64,000 nucleotides of DNA from Oscillospiraceae bacterium (GTDB taxonomy: Bacteria > Bacillota > Clostridia > Oscillospirales > Oscillospiraceae), in NCBI GenBank assembly GCA_017439425.1, contig JAFSJE010000064.1, positions 1-64,000 of the forward strand, in the 5' to 3' direction. Every line of letters starts with the position of its first letter. Positions within the stretch are counted from its first letter, which is position 1. Below, piece after piece: positions 34,456-42,671 of this stretch. The notes below the pieces were generated by a model. The model was not told the DNA's origin. It did no database searches and saw nothing but the letters and a program-made list of their open reading frames with translations. The position numbers and the translations under genes were made by a program.

Positions 34456-35316
34456 TCAAAATGTCATTCTGCAGGCCGCTCCGCAGGGCAGGCAAAGCCC
34501 GGTCGTCGTGACCGGAAGGCCCAGCTCGTCGCTCTGTGCCCTGCCGCCGAAGCGCGGCTTGTAGACGCTCTCGGCAACGTAGGTTATCGTGCTCGGGCTG
34601 AGACCGGTGGTGTAGGAGTTTATGATAATAAAAAGCGGATCGTCGCTGAGTACCCCCGCCGTGAGCTTCACGAAATCGTAGAGGTCGTCCTCAAGCTTCC
34701 AGACCTCGCCGCCGGGGCCGCGTCCGTAAGAGGGCGGATCCATAATGATGGCGTCGTATCTGTGTCCGCGGCGTATCTCGCGCTCGACGAATTTCGCGCA
34801 GTCGTCGACTATCCAGCGAACGCTCTTGTCCGCGACTCCGCTCGACGCGGCGTTCTCCTTCGCCCACTGCACCATGCCCTTCGCGGCGTCGACGTGGCAA
34901 ACGCTCGCTCCTGCGGAAAGGCACGCGGTGGTCGCGGCTCCGGTATAAGCGAAGAGGTTGAGAACGCTTACAGGTCTCTGCGCCGTTCTGATAGTTTCCC
35001 GCGCAAAGTCCCAGTTTGCCGCCTGCTCGGGGAAGATTCCGGTGTGCTTGAAGTTCATCGGCTTTACGTTGAAGGTAAGGTCGCGGTAGCCTATCTGCCA
35101 GGAGCCTGGAACGCTCTTTTTATCCCAGGCGCCGCCTCCCGTGGATGAGCGTGAATAGCGCGCGTCGGCTCTCTTCCAGCCCGGGTGCGACTTCGGCGTA
35201 TCCCAGATGACCTGCGGATCCGGGCGCACGAGTATCATATCGCCCCAGCGCTCAAGCCGCTCGCCCTTCGAGGCGTCAAGAAGCTCATAGTCCTGCCATT
35301 TGTCCGAAACCCACAT
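34456..35316 (-). CDS. RlmI-like class I SAM methyltransferase
   Basis: The 286-residue protein has a SAM domain with VLNLFAYTGAATTACLSAG, the acidic HVDAAKGMVQWAKENA, and the catalytic-type YDAIIMDPPSYGRGPGGEV. This is the RlmI/RlmK arrangement of rRNA cytosine methylases, but the usual N-terminal PUA domain is missing. It may act on rRNA or another nucleic acid. Confidence 0.8.
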   Translation of the reverse strand: MWVSDKWQDYELLDASKGERLERWGDMILVRPDPQVIWDTPKSHPGWKRADARYSRSSTGGGAWDKKSVPGSWQIGYRDLTFNVKPMNFKHTGIFPEQAANWDFARETIRTAQRPVSVLNLFAYTGAATTACLSAGASVCHVDAAKGMVQWAKENAASSGVADKSVRWIVDDCAKFVEREIRRGHRYDAIIMDPPSYGRGPGGEVWKLEDDLYDFVKLTAGVLSDDPLFIIINSYTTGLSPSTITYVAESVYKPRFGGRAQSDELGLPVTTTGLCLPCGAACRMTF

Positions 35317-35386
35317 TTATCTGTCCTGCTTTCATATTTAATCAATGTATCATACCATATAAAATCGGCAAAGTCAATTTTCGCTC

Positions 35387-35532
35387 TTGCAAAATGAGAA
35401 AAATCTGATATAATAATCGCATACACGATTATTATATTTGATTCAGGTCCTTTTTCTCGCCGCTCACGCGGCAACCGAAAAAGATGACATATTATACCAT
35501 AACCGCTACGCAGTTATGATATAATAACTGCG
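35387..35532 (+). promoter_or_regulatory. tRNA-Gly promoter region with paired palindromes
   Basis: Two extended -10 boxes, TGATATAAT at 35406-35414 and at 35517-35525, share the flank TAATAA. The first has TTGCAA 16 bp upstream (35387-35392). Each sits in a perfect inverted repeat (35408-35437, 12-bp arms; 35509-35532, 9-bp arms). The second should start transcription about 15 bases before the tRNA. Confidence 0.6.
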
Positions 35533-35546
35533 ATGCAAATAAAAAC

Positions 35547-35620
35547 GCGGATATAGTTCATCGGTAGAACATCAGCTTCCCAAGCTGAGGAGGTGGGTTC
35601 GATTCCCATTATCCGCTCCA
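35547..35620 (+). tRNA. tRNA-Gly (anticodon CCC); likely prophage attachment site
   Basis: The tRNA folds completely: GCGGATA pairs with TATCCGC (one wobble-like position), the anticodon loop is TTCCCAA, the T arm is GGTGGGTTCGATTCCCATT, and CCA is encoded. Prophage genes begin within 200 bases of its 3' end. The tRNA 3' half is therefore the likely attachment core, and a partial copy is expected at the other prophage end beyond 64 kb. Confidence 0.92.
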
Positions 35621-35627
35621 AAAATGC

Positions 35628-35672
35628 AAAATCGCCGCACCCCTTGGAACGCAAAGGGTACGGCAATTTTTC
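35628..35672. terminator. Hairpin at the prophage edge
   Basis: GCCGCACCCCTT and AAGGGTACGGC form an imperfect stem with an 8-base loop, followed on the plus strand by AATTTTTC. It should end the tRNA-Gly transcript before it enters phage DNA. Confidence 0.65.
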
Positions 35673-35769
35673 TTTATTTTATAAGAGTTTTGAGTTGTTT
35701 TACTTTATCTTTATTATGGACGAAAAAGCTCAGTCAAAGAGAAATTTTTGCTCTTGTGGATATTATTTT

Positions 35770-35788
35770 GCTAACAAAAATGCTAACA
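35770..35788 (+). repeat. Direct repeat GCTAACA x2, possible integrase arm site
   Basis: GCTAACA occurs at 35770-35776 and 35782-35788, 12 bp apart (start to start), about 150 bp inside the prophage end. Paired short direct repeats at this distance fit arm-type sites of tyrosine integrases. This is an inference; the integrase is not in the window. Confidence 0.4.
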
Positions 35789-35790
35789 GG

Positions 35791-35809
35791 TGTGCCCAAT
35801 TTGGACACA
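35791..35809. promoter_or_regulatory. 19-bp palindrome copy A (TGTGCCCAATTTGGACACA)
   Basis: It differs at two positions from the perfect copy inside the tape-measure gene. It lies 8 bases downstream of the lysin stop codon. It is one of four related sites in the prophage (see 43832, 54707, 59147). Confidence 0.55.
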
Positions 35810-35816
35810 TCATTTT

Positions 35817-37235
35817 TTATGCCGTCAGCGCCGCTATTGTTTTCAGCCCTGCGATGCCGTCAACCTCAAGGCCATTGTCGCGCTGAAATGCCTTGACCGC
35901 GTTCTCGGTATTCGTCCCGAACACTCCGTCGATGGCGCCGCAATCGTACCCTTTGCTGTTAAGCTCCCACTGGAGCCACTTGTTGCCGGCTATGTTAAGT
36001 CTGAGCTTCTTAAGCATCACGCTCGGTGTTGGATACGGATTAAACTTTGCATCGGCCTTGAAGTATATAGCTAACACGCTGTCGACTGCTCTATTCTCCG
36101 TTGGAGTGCCGATTACGCTTCCCTGCAGCAGCGCTCTTGCTGAACCGCCGCCGTCCAGGTTCATTGCGTAGGTGCAGCCAAGCCCCAGCATGACCGAAGC
36201 CATCTGAGAAAAATTCATTCCCGGCTTGCCGACGTGGACATAGAAAATTGTCTCGTCGTTATAGCCTATTATCGAGCGCACAGCCTTGTAATTCAGCTCT
36301 GTTGCATAGCTCCACTCTGTCAGTTTCTTTCCGCCCTTCACGAGCATAGGATAAGCGGAAAGGAAATCCTTCCAGCCACCATCCGTAAATCTGCCGTAGA
36401 CAAGCCTCGTGAGATCACCGGACAAAACTCCAAACCCTTCGTTATAGCGTGTATCGTTGACTCTTACAACGCCCTCGTCGACCTGGCCGAAGCAAGGTGT
36501 ACCGTCGGTCATCGAGAAGAATCCGGCGTTACATATAAAGCCCGGCTTGTCCGTCTGGCGGTCGTAGAAATTCTTAAGAGTTTCCCTCGGCTGCTTGGCT
36601 GGCGTGAAGTCTATCTTCCGGATCTCGCTTATGGGTATCTCCAAGACAGTCACATAACTATAATCCGGATGAGTGTAGTACCTCACTCTCTTCTGACTCA
36701 CGGCTTTATCCTCACTTTCCATAATTTTGGCAATGCCGGCATAGTCCGGGCAGATAAAGCCTCTTATGTACTTCCCGTCGCGCTCCATAAAGCGGAAGCC
36801 TATCGCCCCGCCACTCATATTGCCCTCGGCGACGGTGAAGCCCTCCTCGCTCGAGGCTACCACCATACCTACGTGATCGGGAGCGCCCACGTTGTCGCCC
36901 TTGCCGCTGTCTTGCCAATCATAGAGGCAGAGATCGGCTATCTTCGGCGTGCAGCCGTCGTTCTCGACCCACCAGCCTTTTGCCTTAGCCTGCTTTATAA
37001 GCTCGGCGCAGGAGCACTCTATGACCGTCTTATTGCCTATGCCGCACTTGATAGCTGCCGCCGAAACAGTCGTAGCGCAGTATGCGTCTGTGGGCTTGAC
37101 GGCGTAGCCTCGAGGCAGCGGAGTGTGAGAGTTGTAAAGGTTAAGGATTTCAAGATGCTCGCTCCCGCCCTTTTTGCCGCCGCACCACGCGACCATAGTC
37201 TTGACGAGGCGATAGCGGAGTATGCTCTCAGTCAT
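35817..37235 (-). CDS. Three-domain phage lysin: amidase/CHAP, phosphodiester glycosidase, peptidoglycan-binding
   Basis: The 472-residue protein has an N-terminal cysteine-type cell-wall hydrolase domain (about 1-175), with DAYCATTVSAAAIKCG and GAPDHVGMVVASSEEG giving the likely Cys and His. The middle (about 190-385) resembles the NAGPA/phosphodiester-glycosidase domain: FICNAGFFSMTDGTPCFG and NLDGGGSARALLQGS. The C-terminal 70 residues are a PG_binding_1 repeat (LQWELNSKGYDCGAIDGVFG). No signal peptide is present, so release depends on the holin, whose gene overlaps it. Confidence 0.85.
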   Translation of the reverse strand: MTESILRYRLVKTMVAWCGGKKGGSEHLEILNLYNSHTPLPRGYAVKPTDAYCATTVSAAAIKCGIGNKTVIECSCAELIKQAKAKGWWVENDGCTPKIADLCLYDWQDSGKGDNVGAPDHVGMVVASSEEGFTVAEGNMSGGAIGFRFMERDGKYIRGFICPDYAGIAKIMESEDKAVSQKRVRYYTHPDYSYVTVLEIPISEIRKIDFTPAKQPRETLKNFYDRQTDKPGFICNAGFFSMTDGTPCFGQVDEGVVRVNDTRYNEGFGVLSGDLTRLVYGRFTDGGWKDFLSAYPMLVKGGKKLTEWSYATELNYKAVRSIIGYNDETIFYVHVGKPGMNFSQMASVMLGLGCTYAMNLDGGGSARALLQGSVIGTPTENRAVDSVLAIYFKADAKFNPYPTPSVMLKKLRLNIAGNKWLQWELNSKGYDCGAIDGVFGTNTENAVKAFQRDNGLEVDGIAGLKTIAALTA

Positions 37236-37704
37236 CGCCGTCGCCCTCCGTTTCCTCCGGTATAGCCTCCTCGGCCTTCTTTTCTGTGGTGTTTTTCAAA
37301 TGCTTGAGGAGCTTGCCGAGAAACGGCACCTCGGGACCGCCTATCTCCGCGACGTTTTCGAGAATCGAAATGCTCTCGTTGAATATTAGCCAGATCGTAA
37401 CGAGCAGTCCGAAGCAGTAAACGCCGGTTAAATCAAAGCCGACCTGCCCGGCGGCGTACTGGATAATGAGGTCGATAATGATAGCCACGACTACCACAAG
37501 GGCATAGCACAGCTTTTTGACGATCCCTATAATGCCGACCCTCGATGACATCGTATTATGTACCCACGCCTCGATAACGCCGCTTATGTAGTCAAGCAGC
37601 ATAAGCACCGCCAGCATAATGACCGGCACAGCAAGCGCCTTGAAGTACGCGAGAACGAGCGCTACAAACGCCGTTCCGGTGATTGAAATTGCTTTTTCAC
37701 TCAT
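37228..37704 (-). CDS. Phage holin
   Basis: The 158-residue protein has four hydrophobic segments (ITGTAFVALVLAYFKALAVP, VIMLAVLMLLDYISGVIEAW, LCYALVVVVAIIIDLIIQYA and a fourth) and an acidic charged tail. This fits the phage_holin_4/toxin-secretion holin family. It opens the membrane to let the lysin out. The ATG at 37704 follows AAGGAAGGA; longer upstream frames lack a ribosome site. Confidence 0.88.
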   Translation of the reverse strand: MSEKAISITGTAFVALVLAYFKALAVPVIMLAVLMLLDYISGVIEAWVHNTMSSRVGIIGIVKKLCYALVVVVAIIIDLIIQYAAGQVGFDLTGVYCFGLLVTIWLIFNESISILENVAEIGGPEVPFLGKLLKHLKNTTEKKAEEAIPEETEGDGDD

Positions 37705-37729
37705 TTTCTTATCCTTCCTTTCGTACGTA

Positions 37730-37948
37730 TTATTCGGCATCTGCTTCGGGTTCGGGCTCAGGCTCAGGCTCAGGTTCAGGCTCCGGCTTATACTGCTGAT
37801 CAATAGCTTCCTGTATTTCTGCAAGGTCATCTTCTGTAAGAACGCCTTTTTCGAGCCAACCAGCCGCATTGAGAATAATCTGATAGTCTGCCATCTTGCC
37901 TATTGCCGCTAAGAGTCCCTTTTTTATAAAAGTTCTAAGTGAAAACAT
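37730..37948 (-). CDS. Small phage protein with EP repeat tail (XkdX-like position)
   Basis: The 72-residue protein has a helical body (KMADYQIILNAAGWLEKGVL, TEDDLAEIQEAID) and a tail of seven Glu-Pro repeats. Genes of this size between tail fibre and holin often belong to the XkdX-like group. The function is unknown. The repeat tract at 37742-37786 is a simple hexamer run and may vary in length. Confidence 0.65.
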   Translation of the reverse strand: MFSLRTFIKKGLLAAIGKMADYQIILNAAGWLEKGVLTEDDLAEIQEAIDQQYKPEPEPEPEPEPEPEADAE

Positions 37949-37959
37949 AATTAAACCTC

Positions 37960-39582
37960 CTAAATATTTCCGCCAAGTGAAAGTATTGCGTTATTGAGCT
38001 TGTTTAGTGCAAGTCCAATATCCTGCCGATATGTCACAGTCACATCGCCGGTGTCTGCCCAGATATTGTTCTGACCGAGAAGTGTAGTTACTTCAGTGGG
38101 TGTGAGTTGGTAGGTGATGGGGGTGGCGAGTTCGTAGACAAGTTGAACGCCGTTCATAGCGGATTTGAATGATGTGGCATCGGCGTAAGATGCAGTAGGA
38201 TAAACAGAAAGGGTTGCCTGCGTATCTATAGCAATACAGTCTTTTATTACGCCTGCGAAACCAGCATTGGCCGAAGCTAAAAGAAACTCACTACACAACG
38301 CATTCGCAATCGGTATGATGCCGTCTACTGCTTCTTTTGCAGATGACCGCACATCATAGCTATAATATCGTGTAGCATTGTACGGTGTAGTTTGCTTTCC
38401 CCAACTCAGCGTCCCCAAATCCACCATCGCCCTATCCACCGTCAGCACACCATTTGTCACATCGAGCGTGCCACCGTAGACGGTCTGCCCGAAGGGGATG
38501 GTGTGATGCGAGTAAGCGTCACCGTTCACAGCAGACACGCACGTTTCGGTATAGCTGTCATCGAAAGGATAGTAGTCATTCGGGAACAGCTCACGGAAAT
38601 ACGCCACACCTGCACCAGTTGTAGTCTGTTCGAGGTTGTAAATGTAGTCAGCGACGGTAGAACCAAGCATCTGCGTGAGGTCGAAAGCGTTAAAGTTCTG
38701 TGCCTCAAACCATTCGTTTGCAAGTGTAGTCCCGTTTTGTATAACACTAAGCGCAAAACCAGTCGAAACGGGCGCCGTTATTTTGCCGCAAACTTCGAAT
38801 TTGCTCCACGCAGTCCCCCTAAATGACTTTGTAGTGAATTGTCCGCCGGGGTTTCTAAAAAAAAGGGAAAAGTTCTCGGATGACTGCCTACACATAACGC
38901 TGAGAAAATATACGTGACCGTCGGACAATGGAACAGTACCCTGCCGAATGTCATTATTCCATGCCGCCCCTCTAAGCGTTGCTCTTGCAACACCGTCAGT
39001 CACTGTTAGTGTGGCTTCCCTGCCTGTCCAGTACTGCGTTCCATCGCTAAAGTTGCCGTTCCGAATCAGCTGATTCCACGCCACCGTGCCGCCATACTTC
39101 GGGTCGTTCCAAACCTCTGCCCCCGTCCAACCGCTGATAGAACGCACATTGTCGGGTGACGGGTCGCCACTTCCCGCCTGCACCGGCTCAATATCAACCT
39201 CAAGGCTCTTTACCGGAACATCGTCCGCGCCGTCATCGAAGCTTGCTATTATGCCGCTTGCCGTTGCTGTTGGAAGAACTTTTACTATACCGTTGAAAAC
39301 GCCATCACTTGTAACAGGGTTTGTACTACCACTTGTCGGCTCAGAGTCAAATGTTAAAGTGTCCTGTTTGCCTTGTAATGCGCTATACACTCCACCACTT
39401 GTCACGGGATTTGTAGAACCCTGTGTTGGTTCGGCATCAGTTGTAGGTGTTGTGTATGTTTTGACCGCCGACATTTTGACTTTTTTTGCCGTATTGTCTT
39501 TTGACATAACAAGTAAATCATCATCAGATGGCGTTGCGCTATCAAGCTCGGTTATTTCCTTGTAGGATATGTTATCTGCCAT
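37960..39582 (-). CDS. Phage tail fibre / host-recognition protein
   Basis: The 540-residue protein has an N-terminal tail-attachment region with two copies of a TNPVTSGGVYSAL-type repeat (about 55-100), common in fibre shafts. A strand-rich centre (NGNFSDGTQYWTGREATLTV) looks like a carbohydrate-binding jelly roll. A coiled C-terminal end follows. It probably contacts the host surface. ATG 39582 follows GAGGTG. Confidence 0.75.
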   Translation of the reverse strand: MADNISYKEITELDSATPSDDDLLVMSKDNTAKKVKMSAVKTYTTPTTDAEPTQGSTNPVTSGGVYSALQGKQDTLTFDSEPTSGSTNPVTSDGVFNGIVKVLPTATASGIIASFDDGADDVPVKSLEVDIEPVQAGSGDPSPDNVRSISGWTGAEVWNDPKYGGTVAWNQLIRNGNFSDGTQYWTGREATLTVTDGVARATLRGAAWNNDIRQGTVPLSDGHVYFLSVMCRQSSENFSLFFRNPGGQFTTKSFRGTAWSKFEVCGKITAPVSTGFALSVIQNGTTLANEWFEAQNFNAFDLTQMLGSTVADYIYNLEQTTTGAGVAYFRELFPNDYYPFDDSYTETCVSAVNGDAYSHHTIPFGQTVYGGTLDVTNGVLTVDRAMVDLGTLSWGKQTTPYNATRYYSYDVRSSAKEAVDGIIPIANALCSEFLLASANAGFAGVIKDCIAIDTQATLSVYPTASYADATSFKSAMNGVQLVYELATPITYQLTPTEVTTLLGQNNIWADTGDVTVTYRQDIGLALNKLNNAILSLGGNI

Positions 39583-39594
39583 CAATTACACCTC

Positions 39595-40257
39595 TTATAA
39601 AATAGAATTAAGACTATCTTTTAGCCCATTTATAAACGCAGCCGTTATACTGCGACCTGTACTGCTCGCTGTGGGAACTGAAATTGGAGGATCAAATAAA
39701 TCAATTATGCTTCTTGCTTTTTCTATCGTGGAGTACAGCATTGGATCGCCTGCCGTAACCATCATAGCATCCATATCTCTTTGTTCAACAACCATGCCGA
39801 GATAATCGCCAAAAGCACCAATACGCTCAGCAAAACCGTTCCACTCCGAAGCTGTTAAATATTCAGCTTCGTAATCGTTTGTGCCAACTCGATGCACTGG
39901 AACCGCCTCGTTTTGCAAGACAGTACTCTCCCAGCTCCAATTATTGGGTCGCGATGGTGGCGTGGTAGATGGAGTAGAGTCTACAAAAACCTTGAACTTT
40001 TTCTCGTATGTTGCCCCGCCACTTACTAATATTACTTTTAAAACATAATATCTTCCGAGCCCTGAATATACAGTTATAGTTCCAGTAAACGACCCACTGC
40101 TCGAACTAATTGTTTTTGTTGCTTTTAGTTGCCACTCGCCATTTCCGAAAACATAGATATCGCAATTTTCGCCCTTATGGTCCGGAGCCGTTCCCCAAAA
40201 TCCAATCTCATTTTGATTCCCCGTCTGCCAGCAGTCGAGGTTAGTGATACCCGCCAT
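39595..40257 (-). CDS. Phage tail-associated protein
   Basis: The 220-residue protein opens MAGITNLDCWQTGNQNEIGF and has a strand-rich N-terminal domain, a Ser/Thr/Pro linker (DSTPSTTPPSRPNNW), and a helical end. Its position between the tail endopeptidase-like protein and the fibre suggests a baseplate or fibre-connector role. The start is set by GGGGG 10 bases upstream of ATG 40257. Confidence 0.6.
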   Translation of the reverse strand: MAGITNLDCWQTGNQNEIGFWGTAPDHKGENCDIYVFGNGEWQLKATKTISSSSGSFTGTITVYSGLGRYYVLKVILVSGGATYEKKFKVFVDSTPSTTPPSRPNNWSWESTVLQNEAVPVHRVGTNDYEAEYLTASEWNGFAERIGAFGDYLGMVVEQRDMDAMMVTAGDPMLYSTIEKARSIIDLFDPPISVPTASSTGRSITAAFINGLKDSLNSIL

Positions 40258-40261
40258 AGCA

Positions 40262-42286
40262 TTACCCCCATACAGCGACAACAGTTGAGGGGCTTCCACC
40301 CTCGCTTATGTCCGTGCGAACGCCGTTAATATATCGGTAAATCTTTTTCGAGCTGAAATCTACAAATATTCCTGTGTTGCCGTTTCCAGAAACTGAAGCA
40401 GGCTCATTTTGACTGCCCTTAGCTTGGGAGCTGCCTACCCAAATACCATTGGCAAACTTTTCCACAAGGCCCGCATTAGCCCCGGTAGATGTGTCTCCAG
40501 CTCCGAGCTGAAGAAACGGAGTATCAAGGCTACCACCCGTCTCAAGTCCAAGCCAAATCTTTAACAGTGCATTAGCATTAAAAACTTGCAGTCCGTTAGA
40601 GGTCATAAGTGCATACTCATCATCGCTACTTCCGGCAAATATCTTTGAGCCGTAAAGATTCATTGCGATCACCCATTCGTTTGTAACAAGAGTGTCATAC
40701 TGTGCACTTGAAGTATAGGCACGCACCCAGTCAGGCACGCTTGCAGGGTCTCCCTGATAGCCACGAGGTCCGCGCTTGCCCTGTATCATTACCGGGCTTT
40801 TCCACGTTGCCCCCAAATCGTATGAGTAAATTGCCCAAACTTCGGTTGTATCGTTATCCCACGCGGTATTCCAATTCTCACTCCATCCGCTTGGTATGGT
40901 AGCTGCCTTGTCGGTAGCATAACGAACCTTTACGAGCTGTGATGCTCCCTGAAGTTGCAACATGCCGTCGCGCACAATGAGCTTTCCGTTAAAAATGTAT
41001 TCTCCGGTTGTGGGGTCAAAATATATAGCTTGCGACCCGTCGTTCTTAACAAATTCAAGAGCATTGGCGTTGAACTTTGCATAAGCCCCCGTTGGCTCGC
41101 CCGCGCTGTTGTAAAGTTGAACGAGAACGCCGTTTTTTCGGTCAATTGTCGTTCCGAAGTAGTTCTGACCAAGTTTCACCGTGCGCTTAAGCTGGCGCTG
41201 GAGCTCAGGCTCGTAATCCTCTTCGGACTCATCATAAGCAGGAGCACCAATATCCGGCTGATGGGTACCGTCAAGGCTTATATCATATTCGAATATCTGG
41301 TAATCAACGCCATCAATTCTGACTATATCGCCGATTTCAGCTGACGGTGGAATATCGGCATAGGTTGCAGAATAAGCATGAAGGCTGTAGCCGACAATTG
41401 CAGAGTAAATGGTGTTAGCCATTGCCTGCGTCGCCCAGGGACAGTCACATTCGAGTACAATGCCGGTATCATCACCGGCCTCAAAGTAGTCCTGATCAGA
41501 AGACCAAACTCGCACACCTGTATATGCATCCATTATTCCAAGATCAGCAAAGCTGTCGACATTTTTCTGAACACGGATCGGATAGGTACCAGTGAAGAGT
41601 TCAATGATTGTGGTATCGACAGCAAGGGCGTTATTTGCGTCGGCAGCAAGTAAGGTTTGCGGGTAACTTGGCTCAGTAAATGGCACAAGCCGCAGCTCGT
41701 TTTTATCTGTGATAGTCCAGTTACCGCAGTTTGCGGCGGCGATGTAACCGAGAATCTCACGCATCGTATAATCATTCGGGTACGGTACCGGATAACCTAA
41801 AAGCACTGTGCGGCTATCTACCGTAACGCCGATGATCTGCGCGATCTCAGCAACGACCGCATTTTCGTTCTGCGGCCAGGTTCTAAAAGCGGTGTAAGCG
41901 ATATAGGGCTTGTTCGTCTTGCCGATTGCGTCCTTTGCCGTAAATTCCAGCTCAGAGCCCGCCCTATAACCCTTGCGGGAATTGATGTAAAATTCACCGC
42001 GCTGAATCCACTCTGAAGCTTCGCCGTTGTCGGGATCTACAACACGGTTATAGACCTTGACCGTTGCGTGCTTCGGAATATCACTCTTCAGAATGACCGA
42101 GCTTGAAAACGTACCCTGCACAACGCTACCGACCGACGGTTCATCATTTGCAAACATCCTCCGGCTCAGCGCCGAAGGATAGATTGCATCGTTAAAATAT
42201 TCAACGCCGTTTATTTCGAACTTGACGTCAGTGAGCTTGCCGGGTGTTTCCCAGAGCTCTCTGAATTTTTGAGAAACTTCCTGCAT
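40262..42286 (-). CDS. Phage tail-tip protein (tail spike/endopeptidase-like)
   Basis: The 674-residue protein has an N-terminal strand-rich region (YFNDAIYPSALSRRMFANDE) and a hub-like domain to about residue 375. A middle helical shaft and a C-terminal segment with TSNGLQVFNANALLKI follow, as in tail-tip proteins of Gram-positive siphoviruses. GGAGGTGTAAG precedes ATG 42286. It likely forms the distal tail hub. Confidence 0.75.
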   Translation of the reverse strand: MQEVSQKFRELWETPGKLTDVKFEINGVEYFNDAIYPSALSRRMFANDEPSVGSVVQGTFSSSVILKSDIPKHATVKVYNRVVDPDNGEASEWIQRGEFYINSRKGYRAGSELEFTAKDAIGKTNKPYIAYTAFRTWPQNENAVVAEIAQIIGVTVDSRTVLLGYPVPYPNDYTMREILGYIAAANCGNWTITDKNELRLVPFTEPSYPQTLLAADANNALAVDTTIIELFTGTYPIRVQKNVDSFADLGIMDAYTGVRVWSSDQDYFEAGDDTGIVLECDCPWATQAMANTIYSAIVGYSLHAYSATYADIPPSAEIGDIVRIDGVDYQIFEYDISLDGTHQPDIGAPAYDESEEDYEPELQRQLKRTVKLGQNYFGTTIDRKNGVLVQLYNSAGEPTGAYAKFNANALEFVKNDGSQAIYFDPTTGEYIFNGKLIVRDGMLQLQGASQLVKVRYATDKAATIPSGWSENWNTAWDNDTTEVWAIYSYDLGATWKSPVMIQGKRGPRGYQGDPASVPDWVRAYTSSAQYDTLVTNEWVIAMNLYGSKIFAGSSDDEYALMTSNGLQVFNANALLKIWLGLETGGSLDTPFLQLGAGDTSTGANAGLVEKFANGIWVGSSQAKGSQNEPASVSGNGNTGIFVDFSSKKIYRYINGVRTDISEGGSPSTVVAVWG

Positions 42287-42287
42287 C

Positions 42288-42671
42288 TTACACCTCCACA
42301 AGTGTAACCGGCTGAATCGTTGAGTAGGTAACGCCGTGAAGTCTGCCGTGAATCTTGGAGCGAACCTGCGTGCCGTAAAACTGTTTTGTGACAACGCCTT
42401 CCTCCTGATCGAGATAGGTAATCATCAGATAGGTTTTGTGAAGAGCTAACGCAAGCGCTCTTGATCTGGCGAAGGGCGCCCTGATTGGTGTTACGACAAG
42501 ACCGCGCTTATCCGCGAGGATGGCTCGTCTCATTTTTACGTCGAGAGTATGACGTCCGGCATCTTCTGCCTCGATGTCGTTGCGCTCCCATTCGAAGCCG
42601 TCATAGGCGACCATGCCGGTGAAGTCAACGCCGTCTATGATAAACGTGGGCGGGTAAGGATTGTTAGCCAT
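42288..42671 (-). CDS. Phage tail protein, small distal component
   Basis: The 127-residue protein (FIIDGVDFTGMVAYDGFEWE, DVKMRRAILADKRGLVVTPI) is strand-rich and follows the tape measure by overlap of one base. Small proteins in this slot often belong to the distal tail group in clostridial phages. Confidence 0.65.
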   Translation of the reverse strand: MANNPYPPTFIIDGVDFTGMVAYDGFEWERNDIEAEDAGRHTLDVKMRRAILADKRGLVVTPIRAPFARSRALALALHKTYLMITYLDQEEGVVTKQFYGTQVRSKIHGRLHGVTYSTIQPVTLVEV

